Below, in pieces: positions 9,583-20,700 of a stretch of 64,000 nt of DNA. A program made the translations under genes and the position numbers. The notes below the pieces were generated by a model. That model did no database searches. It was given only the letters and a program-made list of their open reading frames with translations, and had not been told where the DNA came from. Every line of letters begins with the position of its first letter. Within the stretch, counting starts at the first letter, position 1. This DNA comes from Trypanosoma brucei gambiense DAL972. Its lineage: Eukaryota; Euglenozoa; Kinetoplastea; Trypanosomatida; Trypanosomatidae. The DNA is taken from NCBI RefSeq assembly GCF_000210295.1, contig NC_026741.1, forward strand, positions 1,550,001-1,614,000. The letters are read 5' to 3'.

Positions 9583-10987
9583 AGTGGATGAATTTGTAGT
9601 TCAGGTAGTTTCTTCTAGTTGTTTGCCTTGTTTTTTTTTTGTTGTTGCGCCCCTTCTATGAACATAGATACACAGCATAAATTTTTGTGTGTAACCACTC
9701 GGTTGTACTTTCTCTCTCTTTTTTGCGGCATTTTTTCATCTTTTGAGGGATGGGGCGGAGTGGACCTTAGCGCACTCTCTCTTTACTTTTTTTTCCATTA
9801 TTATTATTATTATTATTTTGTTCCTTACACTGTTTACTCCTTCTTTTCATCGTATGAGATAATACGGGACGCAGCGTGACTATATATACAATTATTTTTT
9901 TTGAGGTTGTAATCTTTCCGCAAAATCAACCGGAAGAGGGGGTGGTTTCTCCACAGCGTTGTTATTTGTCAGATCACTAATTGCTGCTGCTGCCTTTTGT
10001 TTCTCTTCCCCAGTTAACCGTCTAAATTGTAGACCATGCTTTCCTTTTGGATGAATTTTCGAATTTAATTAGTTGTAGTGTTTACTTGTTAGGTTGTCTC
10101 TCTTTTTTTTAAAAAAAATAAAAATAGCTTCGTAACCTGCGTTGCTGCATTGCGTGACCCCAAAGCGTCGCGGGTGATTTATTTATTTTATTTTTCTTTA
10201 AAAAAGAGGAGAATGAGTTTGTTTGTTTGTTTGTTAAGGAGCGCATTGAAATGCACCGAAGCAGAAAAAAAAGTGATGGTCGAAGCGTGTTGTGGAAAAC
10301 TCCACGTTGGTAACGTGACGGTTGGCGCTGCTCGCAGCACAAATGTGTAATGCCGTTTTAAATGACGCGTCTCATAGGCTTTGAATATTTAATTGAGAGT
10401 TGATGCAACTGACATCTGCGGGCTGGTGGCCTGAAGTGCAACATGAGTCCGTGCGGGAGTGCAGTGATGCCTGACAGCACCAAAAGGAAAAATCAACAGC
10501 CACCGGCGGACAAATTTTTTTTTTCTTTTCCTCTATACCTCCTTCCCTCCCTCCCCCCGTTTCTTTGCGTCCCTTCTAAATTTTAATTTAAAATTGTGTT
10601 GTTAATATGCCCGGTGAGAAGGTCCATATAAGTTGATCGTTTGTAGGTGAGGAGTCATGGCTGAGTATGCAATGTTTCGAAGTGTCTTCGAATTTACGTA
10701 TTATTTTTTTTTTTTGGTTACGGATTGTTGGGTGTATCCGCAGTGATGCGTGTTTGCAGGGAAACATGTAAGTGGTAGCTACTGGTTGCTGTTTGTTGTT
10801 GTTGTTGTAGAATTTCTCTTTCCTCCACTTTCTTTTCTCGAACTCCTCCTCACATCTGAAGCAATCCCTTGCTGTGCGTGGCAGGGAATAAAGAAGAATA
10901 CAGGACGAGGATCGTATAGGTGAAGGTGGTTACGTGTTTGTGTTTCTTGTTTTGTTTCACAAATAGGAGAGGGGAAGGGAGAAGGCA
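9583..10987. other. Spacer upstream of the glycerophosphodiesterase gene
   Basis: About 1.4 kb without a supported gene. It holds an ATT trinucleotide run (about 9797-9817), a (TTTG)4-type run near 10217-10235, long T tracts (9631-9640, 10518-10526, 10704-10715), and a GTT run near 10794-10809. The tract ending TTTCACAAATAG (AG 10965-10966) is the likely splice acceptor of the next gene. Short frames such as the one at 10150-10350 have biased composition and no family signature. Confidence 0.55.
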
Positions 10988-11989
10988 ATGAAGAGTGTAT
11001 TTGTAGCATCTAGTATGGCTGTGGCTGCAGGTTGGGCTTACGTACGTCACCTGCAACTTCCAGCAGGTCCCACACGTTTAAGTTGGGGAAGTTTAGTGTT
11101 TGGCCACCGCGGCTGCAGAGGAGTACTTGGCGTTCCTGAGAATACTCTTGACGCCTTTAAATATGCACTTTCCCGAGGTGCTGCTGGTATCGAGGTGGAT
11201 GTACGACTAACGAAAGATAACGAACTTGTTGTGTTCCATGATGCCGTGGCTAATGGACAGTTGAAGGGTGTTCCGGCGACGAAACGGATTGATGAACTCA
11301 CGCTCCTTCAACTAAAGGAGCTTCCTTTTATCACTGATCCCACGGGGCAGATTCGCGTCCCAACACTAGAAGATTCTGTGCTGTTCTGTCGTGAGAACAA
11401 CCTTAAAATGCTTATTGAAGTGAAGGAAAGAAATCGATCGCGGTTATGTGTTGATAGGTTACTTGACCTCTACAAGCGGTACCCAGATTACATGTATGAG
11501 CAAACGACAGTTATTTCATTTGACCCACGAGTGCTGTATTATGTCCGTCAGCGGGACCGCAACGTCGCTGTAGGACAAATTCATTCGGGTCAGGTTTTAC
11601 GGACGTGGATTCAAACCGGTGGTGAAAACGTATCATGGGCGGTACGTGTTTGCCCTGGTATTCTAGACAGAATACTTCATTGGGTGCAGCAAAGCATCAG
11701 TCCGTGGGTGGCCGGTGTTTCAATGGTATGCCCATATTACAAACTTTATTCGGAAAAATACAAGCGCCGCTGGCATACGCGTAAGATTGGAATTGCAGTT
11801 TGGGGTTTTACAAATCCAACAGAATGCACTTGGGAGATGCGGGTGCCGGGAGTTGTTGTTGAGTGCGATGACAATCACGAAGAGTTTGCAGCTCCGAAGC
11901 AGCCGCCAGATTTTGACATATTTGGTGATAGGGCTCGAGAGCGAGAGGAGGAACAGCAGAGGAGAGCAGCAAAGCTTCCCAGCAAATGA
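10988..11989 (+). CDS. Glycerophosphodiester phosphodiesterase family protein
   Basis: The 333-residue protein carries the GDPD catalytic core: FGHRGCRG with H40 and R41, PENTLDAF (E51, N52), GIEVDVRLTKD with E69 and D71, and VVFHD with H84. These are the metal ligands and general acid/base of the TIM-barrel fold that hydrolyses glycerophosphodiesters (or lyso-glycerophospholipids) to glycerol-3-phosphate or lysophosphatidate and an alcohol. Further barrel motifs are LIEVKE near 140 and VAVWGFTNP near 275. Residues 4-19 (VFVASSMAVAAGWAYV) are a hydrophobic N-terminal signal anchor, so the enzyme is probably membrane-tethered, as in GDPD1/3-type enzymes. The tail (315-333) is highly charged. 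The leader is 21 nt after AG 10965-10966. The substrate is not decided. Confidence 0.92.
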   Translation: MKSVFVASSMAVAAGWAYVRHLQLPAGPTRLSWGSLVFGHRGCRGVLGVPENTLDAFKYALSRGAAGIEVDVRLTKDNELVVFHDAVANGQLKGVPATKRIDELTLLQLKELPFITDPTGQIRVPTLEDSVLFCRENNLKMLIEVKERNRSRLCVDRLLDLYKRYPDYMYEQTTVISFDPRVLYYVRQRDRNVAVGQIHSGQVLRTWIQTGGENVSWAVRVCPGILDRILHWVQQSISPWVAGVSMVCPYYKLYSEKYKRRWHTRKIGIAVWGFTNPTECTWEMRVPGVVVECDDNHEEFAAPKQPPDFDIFGDRAREREEEQQRRAAKLPSK

Positions 11990-12010
11990 AAACCCCTCCA
12001 AAATAAAAAA

Positions 12011-12031
12011 ATAATAATAATAATAATAATA
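12011..12031. repeat. (AAT)n microsatellite
   Basis: Seven perfect ATA/AAT units just after the GDPD stop codon, in the presumed 3' UTR. Confidence 0.95.
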
Positions 12032-12162
12032 AAGGAAAACTGAAAAAGAAGGGAGAAAAGGGAAGGGACAGGACGCGGTTAGTGTGAACGAAGGAAAAGA
12101 AAGAAGTGAGAGATCATGAGGAAATGTATATGTGCATGCAGTATGTTTTGAATACAAATGTA

Positions 12163-12181
12163 TTTTTTTTTTGGGGGGGGG
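12163..12181. repeat. T10-G9 homopolymer junction
   Basis: A run of ten T is followed at once by nine G. The spacer shows no second example this pure. The G run could form a G-rich structure on the RNA-like strand; it is also a likely site of length error. Confidence 0.9.
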
Positions 12182-12207
12182 TGTCTGTGTTTGTGTGCAG
12201 CTGTGTA

Positions 12208-12244
12208 CATATATATATATATATATATATTTGTGTGTGTGTGT
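12208..12244. repeat. (AT)n(TG)n compound microsatellite
   Basis: About eleven AT units run directly into about seven TG units. Alternating purine-pyrimidine DNA of this kind can adopt cruciform or Z-form. Confidence 0.95.
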
Positions 12245-13189
12245 ATTTGTCCGTGGAGTGTATGCTGGAAGAGAATGCGAGCACGTGCGTATTATATTCC
12301 CTTTTGAAGGAAAACGCATGGAAGAGGAGTCACTGGAGGAAAAGGAAGTGTAAAAGGGACACATGCAGGCGTGTTTGTTTATTCGACCTGAGGAAAGTTT
12401 TGGGAAAAGGGCGCGAAAACATAACACTGAAAATTTGTGGTTATTCATCATAGAGTCTGAACCGTGTTGTCATCTTTCTTTGTTCCTAATTTTCTTCCTT
12501 TTGTTGTTGTTTTGTATTCCCCATTCCCTGCTTCCTTTCTCCCGTGTGTATGTACCCATTTACTTAATGCACAATTTTGTCGCTCCGTAACGCCATTTGT
12601 AGGGAGCCGTGCGTGTTTGTGTTTTTTTTTTCTTGTTTCGATTTGTTCCCCGATTGGTTTTGTTTTGTCATTATCATAATTGTCATTATTTTTTTTTTCT
12701 TCAGTTTTCTTGGTCACCTCCCGTCTCTTTGTTTCTTCGTTCCCTTTGTTTTTCTTTCTCAAAAGTATGGGTCCATATTCCCTCATTCCTTCGTTCCCTT
12801 TGTTTTTTTGTACAAGTTAAATGATTCTTGTAATAAAGGTGTGAAGGGAGTTTGAGGAAAGGTGAAAAGGAAAAAGTCACTGCTTTCTCTTTTTGACTTC
12901 TGCAAAAAAAGAAAAAGTTCGGGCGTCCTTTTTTTTTTTTTTTTGTTACTTCCTTTTTTGTTTGTCTGCTATATATATATAATCGTCCTTGTGGGTGCGA
13001 TCGGCGTACTGTTCTTTATTTCACATGACGTGGTGCTGTGTGAGTGGTGCTGTTGGTAGTGGCATCATTTCCCTCTTTTTCTTTTAGTTTCTTTTTCTTT
13101 TTTCCTTTTACTTTGTTTCACTTTTAGTTGTTATTGTTATTGTTATTGTTGTTGGATGCTGCTGTGGGCGATATGAAGTGCAGCATAAG

Positions 13190-13209
13190 TGGTGGTGGTG
13201 GTGGTGGTG
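13190..13209. repeat. (TGG)n microsatellite
   Basis: About seven TGG/GTG units in the spacer before the E2 gene. Confidence 0.9.
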
Positions 13210-13686
13210 TAGAGGAGGAAATGAGTGAAGTTGTGAGGAAACCATTTTGTTGCATTAGGAATTGTTACTGCATTTATATGCATGTGTACACTTGCGTCAT
13301 GCTTTATCTGTTATTCTTTCTTTTTCCTTTTTTCTTTTTTCTCTTACATTTGGAGTGAGGAGAGGAAGATAAGGACAAACTTGCGTGTATTTGCTCCTTT
13401 TTTTTTTTCTTCCTCTCTTTTTTTTTCTTTTCTTGTTTGAATGACTTAGTTTCATTAGTTGAGGTGTAGAAAAGAAGGAGAGAAGAGACAGAGAGAGAAA
13501 GAAAAAGAAAATCAAAGACAAAAAACAAAAACAAAAATAGGGAAAGTGACATCAAATATGCAGAGACGGATATCACAATGTTTTTGGCAGCGACAGCAGT
13601 AAAGGCATATGAAGGATGTGTGAAGAGGATTTTAATACCATTAATTGTGGCGCGTAAATACAATTCATGCACGCATGCGTTCATTC

Positions 13687-13716
<30 letters not shown>
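13687..13716. repeat. (TTTC)n microsatellite
   Basis: Seven or more perfect CTTT units followed by a T12 run, making a 40-nt polypyrimidine block. Confidence 0.95.
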
Positions 13717-13717
<1 letters not shown>

Positions 13718-14940
13718 TTTTTTTTTTTACATGAGAGACGTTTGTTCCTTCAGTTGGATTTGTTATGTCGAGTCCTTAGAGGTGTTGAATAAGAAACTGA
13801 AGCATCAGTCGAAACATTTACATGTAAGACCGTTACATCCCCGGATGGAAAAAGAGAGGGATTCTATTTGTGTATGTATGTGTGTAAACTCATGGATAAT
13901 TCTTGGGTGTATTTAATATAATTAATGGATTGATTTTTTTTTTTTAAAGAATAAAAAAATAATAGAATAGGAGATAAAATGAGAGAGGGAACATCAATTT
14001 CACACTATGAACCGAGCCCCGCATATGTGGAGGTGAATATGTGTTTATATGTCCTTGTTATTATTATATGATACTGCTTACTTATTCGTTTTTCTTCCAT
14101 ATTGTTTTGTATTATTTAAATTATAAAAAAAAATGCAATAAAAATGTCTACAACATTCAAAAGTTGTGCTGCCGTTTTCTCTTTTTTTTTTCCCCCTCCC
14201 CTTTAATTACATGCTATTACTGTTTTGCTTCTCTGTTCTTCACTTCTTTTCTTTTCTTCCTTTTTTTTCCTTCTTTTTTCCCCCTTTTTTTTTCGGTTTG
14301 TCTTGTTTCGTAGGACTTTTGTCTGCTATTCTCTTTTTGTTGTTCTTTCACATACTCTTTCTTTTTTTGCGGTCTGTTTTGTATATAAAAAGAGAGGAAA
14401 AAGTATTTTGCCTTTTACGAAAACTCTTGTATATTCGTACTCCACATAGACAGTGGCGGAAAGAAAAAAAAAATAGGACGTTGTACATAATTAACTAATT
14501 TAGCTGAAGCGTTTGGAAGAAGCCGAGGATAAACAAATAGATAAATAAAATAAAACTACACGAAAAAAAGAAAAAAAAAGTGCATAAAACAAAAGAAAAA
14601 AATAGTATACGTATATATTTATATTCATACAAATCAAGATCTTGCGTGCACAGGTTCGGTGTTATAGACATTTGGTGAAGTGAATATTATTATTATTATT
14701 GTTGTTGCCGTTGAATTGAGAAGAGAAAGATAGAGAAAAAGAAACAGGCTTTATATTATTTGCTTGTTTGTTTGAGTCGTGTCGTTGCGAAGTTTAGGAA
14801 AGTTGCACTGGTAGGGAAGTTTTGGAAGGGCCACATCCGTTTATATATTTCTTCGCTTATATACGGCCAAAGAGCGAAGGGAACGGGCAAGGTATTTGGA
14901 GGTTGCTGTTGTTATTCTTATTACTTTTTTTGAGTACTAA

Positions 14941-15408
14941 ATGTCTACAAACGGTAATTCCGTAACAACGCGACTCATGAGTGAGCTTAAGGAATTGGTG
15001 AGCTGCGGTGCGGAGGGTATTAGCGCCTTCCCTGTGAGTGATAATCTTTTTCATTGGATTGCCACGCTGCAGGGCGCACCCAATACTTTTTACGAGGGTC
15101 TCGAGTACAAACTTTCTATTGAATTTCCTCAAGAGTACCCCTATTCTGCACCGGATGTGCGATTCATTACGCCATGTTTTCACCCTAATGTGGATTCTCA
15201 TGGTGCCATATGCCTCGACATCCTCAAGGAGAAGTGGAGCGCCGTCTACAGTCTTTCAAAGATTCTCCTTTCCATTCAAAGCCTTCTCGGAAACCCAAAT
15301 AATCAATCACCACTGAACCACCGCGCCGCTACACTTTGGGGTGATGAACAGGCCTTCCGAGCAGAAGTGCTTGCGTACAGGGAAGCGAAGGCAAACGCCT
15401 CGTGTTGA
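14941..15408 (+). CDS. Ubiquitin-conjugating enzyme E2, UBE2C/UbcH10 type
   Basis: A complete UBC fold of 155 residues. It shows the E2 signature HPN at 81-83 and the active-site Cys at 91 inside GAICLDILKEKWS, then SKILLSIQSLLGNPNNQSPLN and HRAATLW. The CLDILKEKWS...LLSIQSLLG.PN..SPLN pattern is that of UBE2C, the E2 that works with the anaphase-promoting complex, rather than of UBE2D or UBE2N. It accepts ubiquitin from E1 as a thioester on C91 and passes it on with an E3. The likely acceptor is AG 14933-14934, giving a very short 6-nt leader. The gene stands alone between two spacers of about 3.0 and 2.3 kb, which suggests long UTRs and post-transcriptional (perhaps cell-cycle) control. Subfamily choice is likely but not certain. 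Confidence 0.93.
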   Translation: MSTNGNSVTTRLMSELKELVSCGAEGISAFPVSDNLFHWIATLQGAPNTFYEGLEYKLSIEFPQEYPYSAPDVRFITPCFHPNVDSHGAICLDILKEKWSAVYSLSKILLSIQSLLGNPNNQSPLNHRAATLWGDEQAFRAEVLAYREAKANASC

Positions 15409-15453
15409 TGAGCAAACAAAATTACTGCTTTAATGATGTGCATGTACAATATT

Positions 15454-15480
15454 CATATATATATATGTGTGTGTGTGTGT
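15454..15480. repeat. (AT)n(GT)n compound microsatellite
   Basis: About six AT units followed by seven GT units, close to the E2 stop codon. Same type as the repeat at 12208-12244. Confidence 0.95.
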
Positions 15481-16215
15481 ATGTGTTTGCGTGTACGTAT
15501 ATACATGTGTACGCATGCGTTTGTGTGTTCGTTTTGTCACCTTTCATTGTGTACTCTATTGTTCTCACTCACCCACTTGGTTTCAGCGCAAGTTTCCCTC
15601 TTCGTGTGTTTGTGTGTGCGTGTGTTCTAACCGTTTCAGTGTTTGTTGGTTTGTTTGTTTTTACTGTTTGAGGTTGATTTTTACTTTTTATTTTGGTTGT
15701 TTGACTATTCGGCTTGCCCCCTTCCCTACCTCTTCCACATTAACTTCTTCAAATGTGCGGTTTTCGACCGTACCTCAAAGTTAACTTTTTTGTTTTTGTT
15801 TTTGTTTTTTCTTCCTTCTTTTCTTCTTCTTCTCCATCCTTCCATTGTTATTATTATTAATTTCCACTGTCGTTCGGAGTTTATGAGTTAGCCTTGCTTA
15901 TGCTCGCGAGTAAATGCATTGGACTTTCCTTTTCTCCCCAACTGGATGTTACAACATCCGCATGTACAACATCAGCTGGATAAAATAGACAAATGGAGCT
16001 GGACTAAAAAGAATGAGTAAACGAAGAGGAGGAAAGTAAGAGACAAAATTTTGTATTTACAAGAATGCAAAAGAGAATAATAATAAAAAAAAAAGTAGGA
16101 AGAAAGGAGAAAAGGGCATTCACACAGGTAGGCAAGTTTACACAATCATATATTCGTATATGTTTTCTTTGTATGGGCTTGCATCTGTATGCTTCTATAC
16201 AGCTCTGCGTCTATC

Positions 16216-16218
<3 letters not shown>

Positions 16219-16246
<28 letters not shown>
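16219..16246. repeat. (TG)n microsatellite
   Basis: About fourteen perfect TG units in the spacer after the E2 gene. Confidence 0.95.
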
Positions 16247-17051
16247 TTGTATTTTTTTAAAAAAATAAAAAAATTATTCTTTGTACCCGTGTAATTGGTT
16301 CTTTGTTTTAGCTTCATCGCCAATTTTATTGATGGTCTGCAAAGAAAAAAAAATCCAAAGGAAAGGTGAACGTGAAGGAGGAGGCAGGGGATGAGGAATG
16401 AACAAAAAAAACCAATGGAAAGAAAAGAAAGGGAGAAAAAGATGGGGGAAAAAAACAACAAGGCTGATTGATGTTTGGATGGGAGGAGAGGAGGAAAAGG
16501 AACCCAGTGATGAATAATTCGGCGGGACGGAAGGGAACAAACTGTAGAAAAAACAAGAGACGAAACCATGAATTTGTGCTTAAGGAAAGAAGGTAGAAAA
16601 AAAAAAGAAGAAGAGTAGGTGAAAATGCACTGTTGTTACCCGCCATTTTATTACCTCTCGGTTTCTGTGATGTGCGGTTTCCAGTGTCACTTCAGTTTTC
16701 TTTTTCCTTTTTTTTTTCTTTTTTACTCTCACTGTCTTTTGTTCCGCTACGCTTTCTTTTTCCTCCATTGATGATTGCCGTCCGTCATCCGCCTTTGTCT
16801 TACCCTACATCTTCTTCTTCTTCGGCGCGTGCCATTTTGTTATGTTTTTTTTTCTTCCTCACTCCCTTCTATTTGTATGATTGTTGATTGTATTGGCCAA
16901 TACGCATCACTTTGTGTGTCTGTGCGGAAGGAAGGAAGGAAGTTGCCGAGGCTTGAGGAGGGCACTATGTGTTCCCCTTTAAGTGTTCACATCTTCTAGT
17001 CGGTGTTTGCTGTTTTTTTTAAATTTTTTTTCTTTCCTCTGCGCACATGGT

Positions 17052-17070
17052 TATATATATATATATATAT
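17052..17070. repeat. (TA)n microsatellite
   Basis: About nine TA units within the T-rich spacer. Confidence 0.9.
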
Positions 17071-17751
17071 GTATTTTCATGCAAGTGTGTAGAAGGCGAG
17101 GAGTTCGCGAGCTATATTTCTCTGTTTTTAGAGAAAGGGAAGATGTGTTGTGTTTGGTTAGCTGAATCCTCACCTGTCCCTTCCCTTTGCGTTTTTTTTT
17201 GTTTTTTCTCGTGTTGTTGTTTGGTTTTGCGCTTTTCTTGTGGATTCGCCTCTGTACTCCCTTATGTCTGCGCAACGCCGCAATTTTTTTTTCTAATTTT
17301 CCTTTTGTTCATTACCTAACTCTATTTACTTCTTTACTTTCACTCTTTCCTACCTGTCATCACTTCCTCAATCTCTTTTCCCCTTCTTTATTTTATCACT
17401 TTATATTATAACAAGTGAAGCAATTTCCTTAGCTATTTGTTTCGGTACGGTTAATCAGATCAACCCACTTACATCTTCCCCCCTTTTGCCTTTTATTTCG
17501 CTTTGTTTAGTGCCTCATTTGTTTATTTTTATTTTTTTAGTGTGTTCCGTTTTCCTTTTGTGGTGCGTGGTATTTTTTTATTGTTTTCCCACGGCAAGTA
17601 TTGTCAGCTCGGTGTCCCCGCACATATCTTCCCTTAGCAGAGGAAAAGAGGGAAAAAGAAACGTAGAAGTGGCAAACAAAATCGGCAAAAGGAAAAAAAG
17701 AAAAAAGAAAAGAGGGTGAGAACTTGATTGTGGTGCATACATTCCATTCAA

Positions 17752-20700
17752 ATGGAAAAGCTCCAACTGGAGCGAAATGAACTTCTCTTATACGTCCTAC
17801 AGAACCCACCACCGTATGTGACAATTGTTTTGCCTGAGGGTGTCCGCTCTGCAGCAGAACTTGATCTCACGCATACCCAGTCCCCACTCGCTGTGTATGC
17901 CTCTGCCACTGCTTCTAACCCCATTGAAGTACGGGTGAGCGCCCCGCCTACGTTGTTGGGAGATAGTGCAGAGAAGAAAAAGAAAAAATATGGATTAGGA
18001 ACGACGGGGTCAGGGATTAATAGCCCAAGCAAAGGTAAAAGGCCCCGCTTTCGCTGGAAAGATCTGTCCAACTACTTCATGAGCCATCTTCGCGGCGACA
18101 GTCAAACGATGTGTAGCCCAGAGAGAACACCACCTGCCACACCCTCACGGTTGGATGCTGCGATGTCCAACCCTGAAAGGAAGCACTCACTACACGCCTA
18201 TGTGACGGAGCCCAGCACAAGTGAGGGTGGTCACGTTATTCAACTGTCGAAGTGCACTTCCGCCCGCCGTGAGCCGTTACCACTTGAGGGCAAGCAAGGG
18301 TATTCATTGGCGGAGTATGTGACTCCATTTCTATCACAAACACAAGTTTCCGTGCAAAATCCATTGGAACGCCCCGTTCTGCCAGTGATTGAACTTTGTC
18401 CAGTGCTGAATAGTGCCATGCTTCCTGAGTTTGATGAAGATGAGCGGCAGTTGCTGTTTTACGAGCACGTGGTGCTCGCGGCAAGTATTTTGCTTCCTGC
18501 ACGTGGTGCCTGGTTTGACAGCAAGGTTGGGAGTAGGTATCGGAAAGCCATGGGTATCAGCAACGAGCAACATGCGCGCGTTCTCAGTAACATTTCCCCC
18601 GCAATAAAAGAGGGACAAGACACATTGAATATGCCCATCAACCTCCAAACTATTGAGCGGCTTGTGGAAACTAGCTCTGACGGTGACTTTACCCAGCGAA
18701 TGAATAAAATACTGTGTATGTGTTCCCAGTATCCGGAGGACCCGCAGCAGCGAAGGTATCCACTTTGCCTTCGCGCATTTATCTATGCTGGTGCACTTTC
18801 GCCTTTGTATGGAAGTAACAGCAGCGCGGATACTGTTCTTTTTGAAGAAGAGGTCCGCGATGTCATCACCGCGGTCCGAAACAGATTGGAAATACCGAAA
18901 AGTATCGAGCCCTTCTGCCGCGTCCATGCGCGGCTCCTTTCAATTGATGATGATGATGACGTCGAGAGGCGAACTGCCTTCCTGATGGGTGTGGCATCCG
19001 CATTACATGAATTGTCGAAAAGCACGGGCTCTCTCAGTAGAGAACCACTAACACCAGAGGTAAAATATATGTTGTACTTGTTGCAGGAAACGTTTGAAAT
19101 GTCAACTGCACCCATTTCACTGCTGGGAGTCGTACGCTCTGATTATGCCTTCCTCTGCGTGTTCGATTTGTTTCTGGAGTCGTGCTTGTCACTTCCGACA
19201 GAATTCCTTTCAGTGTACGTTCAGGTGAATGGACGTGACTTATTGCCGCCGATGAGGCCCGTAAAAGACTTCCTTCTAAGCTTACTTTTGGTGTTCATCA
19301 CGTGCGGGGTGCTACGAAGCTTTTGCAACTTAAAACTTGAAATCAATCCTCGTAATGCGCCACGGGATCTCCTTGCGAGTGTTCGCCATCTGGGCAGGAG
19401 CACACGTGAGTATTGCGACCTCCTTTCCCGCAGTGTTCAGCATGCGCCCGCCCTCATGTTACCTGGTGTGACAACTGTGGCTTCTCATCTCTTAGCTACG
19501 CATTGGGCTGATACGTTGAGTTGCGAGCGATTGCCGTCTGACTTCTCGGAAGGACTTCGCACGATGTTGTCCCTTTTACTTACGTACTCTTCGCCTGGCA
19601 TGGAGAACGACGAGGACGTGAGCCACACGATCCTTGCCTGTGCGGGAAACCTTTCTTGGGTAGTTCCCATCATGGAGAGGCACAACTGCGCTGCTAAGGG
19701 AAGAGTTCTGGCGAGGCTCCAAGCTGCGAAGGCAGTTGCAAAAGCCGGGGTTCCAGTCCAGAGGCTTATGTTGAACCGCATCGAGGAGCTTATGGAAGAA
19801 CTAGAGTCGTTCATATCCCCTCCTCCACTTGTTCCAGCGGCGGCTAATGTGGTGCGTCAACGGTTGTCGCTTGTCGTAGACACACTTAGTGACATATTTG
19901 CTGATATGAAGGCCCCTTACACCCGTCTTAGCTCGCGCAGCGGTTCCCTAGCGACGAAGGCTGGAGGTTACTTTGAGGAGTACAAGGCGCAATTGGAACT
20001 TCAAGAAAAGGTGTTTTCTTTGTCCCTATCAACAGAGGACGCTGTAGCGCGACTAAAATGCTTATCTGTAATCGATGAGAGACTAAGGAAAATTGCAATG
20101 CAATCCCAAAGAGACTACCAGTTGGTGCGCCAAGTAACTGGTGCACCGGCCGCCGGATTTGAAGACCTGCTCGGCACCCTTACGAACCCGCTGAGCGAAA
20201 GCATCAACATGTTTCGCGATGTTGTAGCAGCGACTATCGTTCGTGTTGAGCTTGCTGGGCTGCTCTTCGACAAGTTCATGAAGACAGACATGCGATTGTA
20301 CAAAGTTCTGAAGTCCGATAAGGCGGCTGTCCCGGACCGGCGACACATTCAGCTTGAGTTTCCCGAAGTGACGATGGTTTCCGTGCTTAAGCGATTGGAG
20401 TCTGTCATCGTTTCTGTTTCTGCTGTTGTTAACGACCCTTTTGTGGATGCTGAGGTGTGGTCGATGACCATGTTGCACTTCGTTTCTGCGCTCTACTACG
20501 TGTATTTTGAAGAGTCAGATTGTCGGTTCTTTCGTCCAGAAGACTGGAAATGCATTTTGCAGGACCTCCGGATCGTTGACATGTTCATGAAGGAATCTTT
20601 TCCGTACCCTCCACGTGGTGAGCCAGCTAGAGGCGTTACCGAAAGGGCCGTGGAGCTGCTGCGTTGGCTTCAGCAAATTGTTCTCCATTGCTTTCCCTAC

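Larger units (their letters stand above)
11990..14940. other. Long gene-free stretch between GDPD and the E2 gene
   Basis: Nearly 3 kb in which I find no credible gene on either strand. All open frames are low-complexity readings of T-, TC-, A- or GA-rich DNA. It contains many simple repeats (listed separately), a T10/G9 junction at 12163-12181, and blocks of alternating polypyrimidine and polypurine. Most likely it is the long 3' UTR of the GDPD mRNA and the 5' region of the E2 gene. The final tract, about 14908-14930 with AG 14933-14934, is the probable acceptor for the E2. Confidence 0.6.
15409..17751. other. Long gene-free stretch after the E2 gene
   Basis: About 2.3 kb without a supported gene. 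It holds compound AT/GT repeats, T-rich and GA-rich blocks, and many short tracts with AG. The tract near 17561-17590 with AG 17597-17598 is the best acceptor for the next gene, with a leader of about 153 nt and no ATG in it. Small frames seen here are of repeated Phe/Leu/Ser or Lys/Arg composition and are not supported. Confidence 0.6.

Noticed and set aside
13687..13730. TTTC repeat considered as a transposon tail or target site
   Set aside because: No retroelement coding remnant, poly(A)-linked element end or target-site duplication is visible around it.
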